This document shows positions 37,690 to 47,770 of a DNA stretch of 64,000 nt, one piece after another. The stretch spans positions 221,001 to 285,000 of the forward strand of contig MCGE01000037.1 in NCBI GenBank assembly GCA_002105175.1, written 5' to 3'. The stretch is from Absidia repens. Its lineage: Eukaryota > Mucoromycota > Mucoromycetes > Mucorales > Cunninghamellaceae. Made by a program: the position numbers and the translations under genes. The notes below the pieces were generated by a model. It ran no database searches and was not told the origin of the DNA. It saw nothing but the letters and a program-made list of their open reading frames with translations. How positions within the stretch are numbered: the stretch's first letter is position 1; each line of letters begins with the position of its first letter.

Positions 37690-38873
37690 CTAATTTTCCT
37701 TTTCCAGAGCTTTGATTCTATCTTCCTTGTCGATCGCCACCAAGACCTTGCTTGCATTGACGATTTGTACTACATTGATAAATTGTTTGGCGAAGCAAAT
37801 TATACCGGTCGTTGACAATGCAATCCACCACAAAACTAAAAAAAAAATAATGGAGGATTTAGCCAAATACCTTGCCAACTCCCCCATCATATATTTATAT
37901 ATTTACCGTTCAGGGGTTTAGCAATGTTTGCTACGCTAAGGATATAGAGAAGGACAAAAAACAATTCGTTGCCAGCACACATAATAAACAAGATGATCTA
38001 TGATAAAAAAGATAAATCCACTTGGTTAGTTAATCCCTGGTCGCCATCTATCACGTTTCTTGTCCTCTAGTCTCACGTACATTATTGGTATAATAAAGAC
38101 GAAGATACCAACTTCCACCTTCAGCAATCTTTTTATGACTTGATGATCCTTCAGTCATGGAGCTATAATAATGAATGTTCCCAATAGTGAGATAATTTGA
38201 CGGAGAGGAATGGAGGGCATTTTTTTCATATATACCTGTACATGTGCATATAATGTGATGCGAAATCCAGTGATATAAGGAATTGGAACACAATAGTCCA
38301 ATCTTGATTTCGGAGAGATAAGAAGCAAAGTAAACAAGTGGTTGTACATCTATTGACAATATAAAGGTCAATGAGCTCTTGATCAATAGTCATTCTAAAG
38401 TTCCAGTTCGTTTGTCCTGAAGCTCTCTGCCGCTATTACTTCGTTTTTTTTTTACCTGTCAGTCACCATATCCAGTACAGCGCCGAACCGACTACCTAAA
38501 AAAGGTAATACATATTTCTGTTTAACACACTGTCCAATATGACTAGTACATAATATATATTCAACTTACATTGATTGAAGAAGCGAGCAGCATTCCCGTC
38601 AACGGCATCCAGTAAACAAGAGATGCTGTACAAGGCAACACAAGCCTTTGGGTGGATGGGCATATAGTATAGCGACAGTGCAGCTAGTATAATACGAGTA
38701 TATCCTATGTATATATTACATATAAAGGTCAGAGCCTTTGACACCTTCGTTTTTTTTTTTCTGTCTGTCAAGGGGTTGAGCTTACCAATAATATTCGGAA
38801 TATACAGAAACACGTTGTCAGAAGTTTGAGTTGCGTCGGTCACTGGTTTTTTCAGGTTATCGTCTTTGGTCAT
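37690..38873 (-). CDS. PIS1: Phosphatidylinositol synthase
   Basis: Seven exons (38786-38873, 38570-38704, 38456-38495, 38236-38349, 38081-38162, 37907-37997, 37690-37835) sum to 696 nt, giving 231 residues. The enzyme transfers a phosphatidyl group from CDP-diacylglycerol to myo-inositol at the ER. The CDP-alcohol phosphotransferase signature is complete across two introns: Asp62, Asp65-Gly66, Ala69-Arg70, Gly79, Asp83 and Asp87. Several hydrophobic membrane segments follow, with the PI-synthase stretches LDFASHYMHMYR, SSHKKIAEG and YYTNN, and a Cys-Ala-Gly-Asn-Glu-Leu-Phe-Phe segment. The tail is charged. Each intron is short and its reading phase is consistent at every junction. Confidence 0.95.
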
Positions 38874-39704
38874 GTTGGTGTATATGTGAGTGTATATGTG
38901 AGAAGGTGTTTATTAAAAATAGAATGACAATTTTTGCTTTGATAAGAGTAAGTATATTTCTGGGAGTGAAGAAAAAGGAAGAAAAAGAAAAAACAACCCT
39001 CGCGTATAATTTTAAACGACTCATTTATTTACGCGCCGCTCTAAAAGGATCGTCTTCGGGAATGGCCACAAGCTTAGATTGGGGTGTAGAGCATTAACAA
39101 GTTTTATTTCAGCATTCTATTTTCACAGAGTCTCATTTTGACTAGATGCACACAATAAAAAACCAAAGGATATTGATAATAGACAACATTCACAGTTTAA
39201 TTAGCTGAACTATGAAAATAAGCTGAAGACCAATCCTGTAGAAAGAAGAATTTCTAATCAATTCAAAGCTGGACTGTCGGTTAATAAAATATTCAACGAC
39301 AAGTTGTACAAAGTATGAAGACATGAAATGACCATTCATATTAACAATATCCGTCCAGCAATAATATAATTTCTACAGAGCATCATGCTTCATTATAGAT
39401 ATATCAGTCATATATAAATAAAAGCTACTAGAAGAACAGAGGGAAACCAAAAAAAAAAGAGGTTGACTGCTATTAATCATAAGAGACGTTTTTCCAACTT
39501 TATTTTATTTGGGGTAAATCTATCACGTCCACGAAAATAGTCAGGAAAAGGAAAGTCCGTGCAGTTAAGCTACCATGTGAAAAAAAGGAAAGAAAGGCAA
39601 ATGCATCACACACAGGCAAAATAATAATAACGAGAATAGTAATAACATGTATAAAATTTATTTGATTTATAAGAAAAAAATAACTGTAAACTAAAAAATC
39701 TAAA
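38874..39704. other. Intergenic region, PI synthase promoter
   Basis: AT-rich DNA between the PI synthase start and the 3' end of the LRR gene. A TATATGTGAGTGTATATGTGAG direct repeat lies at about 38879-38901. No gene or R1 copy seen. Confidence 0.45.
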
Positions 39705-41460
39705 CTAATCCCAGGAGTCGGCACCTAATCCGGTCGATACTGATTCCTCTTGTTCCTTGGTTTTTTCCAAAGTAGCCAAAACATCTTCGCTGTCGACCTT
39801 TTTCTTCATTTTTTTGGAGTTGTCCACTCTGGATAAGACACCGGTATGTTCACTTCGAGAGATTTGGGCCTCGGCTTTTCGTTTGCTTAATTTTTGTTCA
39901 AGGGCCGTCGCCGTTGGTGTCAAAGATGTCTTTGTCGATGCAACTGACTCATTTGGTGTGGCTGTGGTTGTTGTTGCCACTGCTGCTGGTGCTGTTACTG
40001 ACGCTGTTACAGGTGCTGTTACTGGTGCAGTTGCTGTATCGGACATGTTCGCTGATTCGGCGGCCTTAGCATCAAAGAAGGGGTCCCGTTGCGCTTTTGT
40101 CTTTTTCATGGTTTTTTTATGATCTTCCTTATCCACATCCGTAGCATTACTAGGTATCTTCGTTTTCGTGCTTTTGCGCTTTTCCTTATCCACATCCATC
40201 TCATTTTCAATTGCTGCCTTCACCTTCGTTTTTGTTGCTTTGGCTGGTCCTGGTTGTTGATCGTCCTTTTCTTCCCGCAAAACATGCTTATGTCGAGGTT
40301 TTCTTGTTGATGATGATTCGTCCGCGACTTCCCATTGCTTTTCCAGTTTTTCCAGCTTTTCACGTTTTAAGCGATCCTTCTTTTCCATCAGTTTGAAATT
40401 GGTTGCTTGCTTCTGCTTTCGTTCAAGAAATTTGAGGTCAAATCGTTCGCCATCAAGGACACGTAAGGAAGGAATCAAATTGAGAATTTTGTCCTTGTAA
40501 TCTTTCTTGTTGGTGATAGGATTGCCACGAAGATTCAAGTTGTGCAATTTCAGTAAGGAACCAAGGGAAGCAATGTCACTAAGATATCACAAAATGATAA
40601 ATTAGTACAAAATGCATAGTGCATGAGTGTGCATGTGATTTTACCTCCAATTTTCAATTTTATTGTTTCCCAAATCAATGATTTCCAATGCTTGACATTT
40701 TCGTAGTGTATTGGGTATTGTGTCGATGTCATTGTCATTCAATCGCGTTTCCTTTAATGAATCCTTCTGCCCAGAAAAATCAGGAATTTCCTTTAATTTG
40801 TTGTAAGATGCTGAGAGTTTCACGAGATTGGACAAGCAGGATAAATCTGATACTTCTTGGATATTGTTGTGGGATATAACTATAATATTAAAAAAAGGGA
40901 GTTAACACGAATGCATGAATCATCTGGTGGCTGATCTACCCATTTTTATTTTTACTTTTGTATATACAACTTACCCAATGTATTCAAATTGACCAAAGGA
41001 GCCAAATTTGGTGTTTCTTCCAGTTCGTTGTTGTTTACAATAAGAGCTTTAAGATTGGCAAAATGTGACATATCACCAGGAAGTGTCTTGATCATATTGT
41101 TGCTAACATTGAGAACTAAAAAAAAATAAAAAAATAAATAAATCCTTAGCATTTAATAAAACAAGCTGCGCTTTTTATTTTTATCACTATATCCTTACCA
41201 TTTAGTTGCGTCAAGTGTTCCATACCACTGAGAGAGTTGAATTCATTATGAGAGAGATTCAAGAACGTCAACTGGTTCAATCCGATAAAGCTGGTTTTGG
41301 CGTTGGTGAGGAAGTTTTCCGACAAGATCAGTTTTCGTAGTTTGCTGCAAGAAGAAATATCTTCAACCAGTTTTAGGTCTTTCTTTTTAGCGTTGATTTC
41401 TTTGATAGTGTCCAAAGGTTGGTCATACCAAGTCGAGAGTACATCAAAGTCCAATTTCAT
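39705..41460 (-). CDS. Leucine-rich repeat protein with charged C-terminal tail
   Basis: Four exons (41199-41460, 40975-41115, 40645-40879, 39705-40578) sum to 1512 nt, giving 503 residues. Residues from about 40 to 250 contain roughly nine leucine-rich repeats of the LxxLxLSxNxF type (LTFLNLSHNEF, VLNVSNNMIKTLP, KLSASYNKLKEIP, IIDLGNNKI, NLNLRGNPI), closed by an LRR cap (IPSLRVLDGERFDLKFLERK). The C-terminal half is low-complexity: coiled and Lys/Glu-rich (about 270-320), several KTK/KK basic clusters, an Ala-Pro-Val-Thr tandem (about 395-415) and an acidic end. The tail suggests a nuclear or nucleolar scaffold, but no function is assigned. It shares a 164-bp divergent promoter with the adrenodoxin reductase gene. 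Confidence 0.85.
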
Positions 41461-41624
41461 GATCGATTGAAAAAAAGGGAAAGGGAAAAAGGAGCACCCG
41501 AAAAGTTTTCAGTGCGCGCTTTTTCGCTGTTCCACTCGTCAAAGAGCGGAGTTTATCTACGGTTCCTTTTTATACAGTTTTTTAAAACATTTTCTCGCTT
41601 TTTTTTTTAATATTTTCTCTAAAC
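41461..41624. promoter_or_regulatory. Compact bidirectional promoter
   Basis: Only 164 bp separate the ATGs of the LRR gene (-) and the adrenodoxin reductase gene (+), so both promoters must overlap here. No obvious TATA box; a T-rich stretch precedes each start. Confidence 0.6.
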
Positions 41625-43158
41625 ATGCTTAAACGCACCTTCACGACAGTTACAAATGCGGCCAAACCATTTAAACTGGCAGTAGTTGGTAGTGGACCAG
41701 GTGGATTTTACACTGCTCACCGTCTACTCAAGGAACACCCAACAACACAAATTGATATGTATGATAGTCTCCCCATTCCCCATGGTCTTGTACGTTATGG
41801 TGTAGCACCCGATCATCCTGAAGTCAAAGTAATTGCCCTCTCCAAAAACACAATTCAATGGCCGTTTTACTTACTTTCTTCTCTTAATTGTTATCCTTTA
41901 TCCATTAGAATGTTATGACGACCTTTGACAAAGTGGCAGAAGACGAACGATTCCGATTTTTGGCAATGTTACTATTGGCGGACGCAACGATGACAACAGC
42001 AACTCACAACAACCTACACTCACAGTTCCTGAACTTCAGAACCATTACGATGCGATCCTATTTTCTTATGGTGCAAGTGAAGACCGACGATTAGGTGTGC
42101 CCAATGAAGATGTTTATGGATCGACTTCGGCAAGAACCTTTGTTGGTTGGTACAATGGACTCCCTCGGGATCGCGATTTGAAACTACCACTGGAAGACAC
42201 TGACACGGCTGTAGTGATTGGACAAGGCAATGTGGCACTGGATGTCGCCCGGATTCTCCTGAGCCCAATTGACGAACTTCGCAAAACAGATATCACCGAA
42301 TATGCATTGGACGCTCTCAGCAAAAGCAGAATCAAACATGTCCATGTCGTTGGCCGAAGAGGACCCTTACAAGCTGCCTTTACCGCCAAGGAACTTCGTG
42401 AGCAACTCAAACTTCCTGGTGTACAATTCCATGCCGACCATGATTGGATCCACGATCAAATTCAACAAAACCAGTCATTCCTTAGCAAACGACGACCTTT
42501 GAAACGCCTCATGTCACTTTTAGATCAAAAACCAGCAACTACGCATAACAACGACAAATCATGGAACCTAAAGTTTTTGCGCAGTCCGGTGGAAATACTG
42601 ACCAATTCAGACGCATCGGCAGTGGCAGGGATTCGTTATGAAGTCAATCGATTAGAGGGGCCTGTAGAAAAACAACGTGCTGTTGGAACTGGGGAATATG
42701 AAACTCAAGAATGTGGGTTGGTGCTCCGTAGTATTGGGTACAAGAGTCTGGCAATGGATGGTCTCCCTTTTGACAACAATCAAGGTCTGGTTCCCAATGT
42801 TTATGGCAAGATTATCGACAGCGAACAAACCGAACTTCCTGGCATGTATACATCTGGTTGGCTGAAACGGGGGCCTACCGGTGTGATTGTGTCTACCATG
42901 TCTGACGCCTACGAAACGGCCGACACCATTTTGAATGATCTTCGACAGGATGTCCCTATGCTCTCCACCAACCCAAATAGATTATCCGAAGATGACTTGA
43001 TGCAATTAATGTATCGCCGCGATATTTGTCCTGTCTCCTACTCTGATTGGAAATTGATTGAAGCCGCAGAATTTAACGCTGGGTCACTATTGGGCAAACC
43101 GCGGGAAAAATTTGCAACTGTAGACGAAATGTTGAATATTTTGAATAGACGATCTTAG
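41625..43158 (+). CDS. ARH1: NADPH:adrenodoxin (ferredoxin) oxidoreductase, with a one-base frameshift
   Basis: Exons 41625-41828 and 41909-43158. The enzyme passes electrons from NADPH via FAD to mitochondrial ferredoxin for Fe-S cluster and heme A synthesis. Seen: a short N-terminal mitochondrial presequence, FAD motif VGSGPGGFYTA, the family stretch HGLVRYGVAPDHPEVK, NVMTTFDKVAEDERFRF, NADPH motif VIGQGNVALDVARILL, VGRRGP, and the C-terminal GWLKRGPTGVI. Between RFRF and the expected aromatic-Gly-Asn-Val, the frame changes by one base in a run of five T (41957-41961). The next frame then continues correctly (GNVTIGGRN, ILFSYGASEDRRLGVP). Total length is 1454 nt, one short of 485 codons. 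One missing T would explain it, either a base-calling error or a real lesion. Confidence 0.9.
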
Positions 43159-43609
43159 AATAGATTTAGATATATAGTATTGGTTAGCTTATTTAGTTGT
43201 TATGATAGATATCTATGTATTTATATTGATGGTGCTTTTTTTAATAAAGAAAACTGGTTTAATGGAAATAAAATATAGAATAAAATGAATATATGATATG
43301 AAGCTCATGTATATATACATATGTATGTGTTTTGTGTGTTTTTGTGTGATATGAAAAATAATGTGAGAGGAGTGATCCCTTTTATTTTGAGTGTTGTTAT
43401 CAGGGACATGATGTAATAAGGCTATTAGATGAATAGTATAAGAAAAAAAAAAAAAAAAAAAAAAAAACGGAAAAATGTGCTACTGTATTGTCTGGAAAAA
43501 ATGGCAATTCTGCATAAATATCGTGGAACGAGGCTGTTTTTTCACAGTCAACGACCTGTTCATAGGGCAAAGGGTAGTGGGTGAAATAGAAAGTAAGTGT
43601 TGGTTTAGC

Positions 43610-44205
43610 ACACTCACAAAATAGTTATAGTACCGTTAGTGTTTATTATCCGATGAGTCCGGTTCATAGAAAGGCATATTTTATTGGGGCATAATGGTAT
43701 ATACTAAAACTAAAGGAGAGGGATGCAATGTAACAATGGAGAGGCTTATTGGAAGTAGCATAGCATGATGGGGACTAAGTGAGATTTGACGAATGGTCAA
43801 CACTAATCAACAGAGATGATGGTAATAAAACAGAAATATATTGTACAAGGCATGAGAGGGCTCACGGAACATTTTGTATTGAAACAAGTAAAAAGAGACA
43901 TATTTTATTCAGAGATAGATGTAAACTAGGTCAAACTAACACTAAAACTAAGCTAAAGAAGGTTTCAGAGCAAACTAATTGTGGTCCCAAATCCTGAATC
44001 CAAAATGAAAGGGTTTCCCCATGCACCCTGTAATCCCTGAGCTGAAAACCATTCCAAACTAGTCCTAATACTAATCAAAGTCCACCATTTTGTCATAGAG
44101 GTTGTAATCTTGAAGGAAAAAAAAGAAAGAAAAACGTAGAAGTGCGGAAAAAAAAAGGCGGAAATAAATATTCACGTGGGCGGAATGTGAAAAAGTTTCT
44201 GTGAT
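43610..44205 (-). repeat. Dispersed repeat R1, copy F
   Basis: Tail at about 43612 (plus strand CACTCACAAAATAGTTATAG), AATAAAATATG near 43675, ATTAGTGTTGACCATTCGTC on the minus strand near 43790-43810, AATAAAATATGTCTC near 43908, core near 44030, head on the minus strand at about 44165-44190 (CACATTCCGCCCACGTG). The head differs from copy E by an AAATC to ACATT change. Confidence 0.85.
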
Positions 44206-44244
44206 TGTATGGTTTTTTGGTAGACACAAAGAAGGAATCTGATA

Positions 44245-44290
44245 TTTGTATTGCATTTTTGAAAATGCCTCTAATTCAAGTGCTAGTAAT
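44245..44290 (+). repeat. Short repeat R3, copy 1
   Basis: GCATTTTTGAAAATGCCTCTAATTCAAGTGCTAG-like block, shared with 63833-63870. It directly follows the head of R1 copy F. Confidence 0.5.
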
Positions 44291-44845
44291 AATCTAAGAA
44301 TACCATCACTTTATTGAAGTTTTAATAAAGAAGATAAAAAAAGTGAAATGAAAGGAAGAGATAAGACATAAAAGCAAATAAATATAAATTGACCAGGAGC
44401 AAGTAAATGCTGCCACCATCTATATTCTTCTCTTGTGTATAGCCATTAGACTGAGCGCTTTGCACGACTATCGACCCCAAAATTTCAGGAGTCGCATAAC
44501 CTCATCCCATCAAAAACCCACTACTACTCCAATACATACAGTAAATTGAAATATTTCTAAAAGCTCCGACCTGGCGTCATTCCGTCTTCTGTCAAGTAAA
44601 ACTATATGCTCTGTATTTTCAATGAGAACCAATATTTTCAAAACAACAATTTATTAAAAAATAATAATGGTATGATATATATAAAATACTTTACTATCTA
44701 AGTGTGTACAAGGGGTATATAAAATATACAGTATTAAAAAAAGGGAAAACGATTATAGGATTCATTTCTATAAAACTACAAAATAAAATGATAAGGGATA
44801 ATATAACCTAGTGGACATATGATAATAAATTAAACAACAAGATAG

Positions 44846-45700
44846 TCAAACCGTTTCAGATCTGTGATAAACTACTCTAAAGTTGCTGCCCAAATGATTG
44901 CTATTGTCGCCAATTCCATCTCCAGTGGTGGTGGTGATACAAGATGAGCAGCGATAGAGTCGTCGTTGTTCCTCAGTATCCGACCAATCGAGTTGTTCGG
45001 AAGGCAAAAGTACTGCGCGATCGATGGCTGCAGGAAGACCGCGATGTCGCCCATGATACATCAAGATAATCAGCACCAGTTTGCTAGCAATCCGGTAATC
45101 CGCGCTTTGTGACGTTCCTGGTATTGACCCCCCAAAAGACCCGCCTACACAAGCAAACGCCGAAACACATTCGTACACCACAGATACAAAAGTGACTGAC
45201 GAAGGAGACATAATCGCCCGAGCTTCCAAGACGCAGATGCAAAAGATGCCAACTACCACCCAACAAATATCCTTGGTGAGCTGCCGCTGTATTTGAGTCA
45301 TGACAAAAAAATCGAGCCGGGAAAATATTTTTTTGGATGTTGTCATCACACTGCTGATCGTCTGTTGCTTTCGAATTTTGAATAGAATCCCGTCATCGGT
45401 AAGGTGATCATCATAGTTGTCAGTATAAGGAGGGTCACATTCAGTTTTGTAAATACCTAAAGACCGTTCCTAGAATAAAGTTATTAATATAAGTGAGCAC
45501 ACACTAATGTCTATCTATTTTTATTTCGAACTTACCTGATACACATTGCTATTTCGCATTGAAATAGCTACTGGATAAACGCCCATATACATTGCCACAA
45601 TGTAAACGAGAATAGTACCTGGATTCAGTAATGGAAGATTTACAACGGAAAACCCGGCTACGTAGTAGCACCAAAAACGTTAATTTTCATTGTCAATAGC

Positions 45701-45739
<39 letters not shown>

Positions 45740-47411
45740 TCATACCATTTCGAGTAGCAATTCCTTGAAATAATCCATCCAACAGTTGAGATGCGGCAGG
45801 AATACCATTCATCACAGGAAGCCAGAAGTTTGTTGAAATGTAGACTACAATTTCAGTCAGATTTATTGCAATGAGGATCGCCAGTAGCCATCGTGTCTGA
45901 AGAGCTGGGAATAAAGTCGTATAGCACCGTCGAGGATAATCCAATAGGTAACGAAGTGTTTCACGATGCATGGTAAAGGAGTGGGGAGTCAAGTGATACA
46001 GACACCAAAGCATAAATCGAAGAAAAATGGGATATGCAGTATTTCCGGCCAAAATGAGGAAGCCACAGACCAGCAAAGGAAAGGGTGAATTTTGAAAAGG
46101 CACCATTGAAGCATCGATTTGACTGAGGCCCAAGTTGTTCATAGCCGAAAGACAGATGAAGAAGGAAAAATACCATGAATTGATGGGCATGTTGTTGCCA
46201 TTGGAGGTAAGGAGTACCTTTTGAGCGTATGGGGAGACAGTGATGTAGACCTTGAATGCAAAAGACGTGCCAAAAACAATCACTAGATAATACAGAGGGA
46301 TCACAATCGTCAGCAAATCCAGCGCACGATATTCAGCACCACCGACCAAGTACCTTTGTTCCTTTGTAAGTTCCGTTTGATCCCGAGCCAGAGAGATTAT
46401 ATCCACATGTTCGTGAGCACCATTATCACCACCATAATACTCGTCACCGCTGATGTCATTCTGATGCTGCTGATGGTCTTGCGTTGAAGAGATTCGCTCA
46501 TGATATTCTAGTTCGTGTTGTTCCACCTCCAATTTTCGTTGTTTCTCTAGTTGTTGACGAGCAGCCTCACGTTGTTGCTGAATGTTTTCCGCAAATATGA
46601 TATTCGTCCCGCCCGTAGTAGAAGTATTGCCAAAAAGAGAGGCTTTGCTTGCCGTCCAATGATCAGGATTACTTTCATTTGGTTCCCTTTGGTGTGATAA
46701 CGTAGGTGGTGGCACGTGTTGAGAGCTGTTCGTTTTCTTGCCCCGTTCGCATTCATGCTGTTGCTGATGGCGAATTGGTGTTGGGGTGTCATTCTTTGCC
46801 GTTCGTTCAATGGGTATATGTTGCAAGTGGTGTTGATGTTGACATGTTCGTGTCATTTTCAATGGATACGCACAAACACTATCAGTAGTGGAAGAAGTAA
46901 AACTGTGACGTGATGTATGGTCCATTTGCTTCACGTTGTGTTCAATAACATCATCATCAATTTTCCGACCCGATTGTAAAATAAGAGTGATGTTGGGCCT
47001 GCTGCTGTTACCACTACTATGTTGGCGTCTCTGACTTTCCATAAACGTCCTTGCCTTGTTGAAACGCACCACTTCTTGGAATCGATTGTAGAAGTAGTGT
47101 TTCCGCACCATGACAACCACAAATGAAATAACAATATGAGAGCCGAAAAAGGAAGAGAAGTAGAGTACCGAGATTTGAAACGCTGACATTGACGAGACGG
47201 CGATGGTGTTGATGCCAGTGTTGGTACAGCCAGTAGTTGCCATGTAAAGAGAATCAATATATGCCCACGAAGTACCAGGTTGACAGTAATAAAGTCCAGA
47301 GAATATAAAAATAATCAGAGCAATGTAAAGATAATGAAGTTGTAAAAAATGGGCGTGTTTGTTGATGAATTGTCGACCATGGTAGCGTAATGTTGGAAGT
47401 GATGTCAACAT
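44846..47411 (-). CDS. TRK1: Trk-family potassium transporter
   Basis: Exons 45746-47411, 45536-45657 and 44846-45469 sum to 2412 nt, giving 803 residues. Trk proteins carry out high-affinity potassium uptake at the fungal plasma membrane using four membrane-pore-membrane repeats. All four pore loops are visible: TTGCTNTGIN (about 59-68), SAMNNLGLS, ATRNAGFS (spanning the first intron, about 553-560) and SAFACVGGSFG (about 699-709). A long hydrophilic Gln/His/Ser-rich cytosolic loop (about 130-345) separates repeats 1 and 2, as in other fungal Trk proteins. The start at 47411 is used because the in-frame extension to 47603 reads an intron-like or leader T/A-rich region. A T-run of about 40 bases precedes the second exon. 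Confidence 0.93.
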
Positions 47412-47770
47412 CGACAGAGGAAGAAGCGGGAATAGAAAAAACGCATAAAATAAAAGAGGAAGGCAACATATATATATATATATATAGTGGGGGAATAAAG
47501 AAGTGGGAGAGTTGATGAAAAAGACTATTTCTTTTTTTATAGTGATCCGACAGAGTTCTATTCCAAAAAGGGTATTGCCCTGCCCCTCTACATAAATTTT
47601 CAACGGAAATAGACGAAAGGATGTATCATCATGTGATAAAGAAAATAGTGTTTTATTTCAAAATGATAAGCGGGGTATATATACAGACAAATAAAGGAAT
47701 AAAATACAAAATGACGACTAACTGCTAACGACGATAAAAAATAATAATAATCTAATCTAAAGAGGTCTAA
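47412..47770. other. Intergenic region, Trk promoter
   Basis: Contains a (TA)n stretch (47469-47486) just upstream of the Trk start and the 3' flank of the PPR gene. Nothing else seen. Confidence 0.45.

Larger units (their letters stand above)
43159..44845. other. Convergent intergenic region with repeats
   Basis: Between the 3' ends of the adrenodoxin reductase (+) and Trk transporter (-) genes. It contains TTAATAAAGAA (about 43240), an A-run (43443-43467), repeat R1 copy F and the short repeat R3. No gene seen. Confidence 0.5.

Noticed and set aside
47412..47603. N-terminal extension of the Trk transporter to 47603
   Set aside because: It would translate a (TA)n stretch and a T/C-rich leader; the ATG at 47411 starts the conserved domain at the usual distance.
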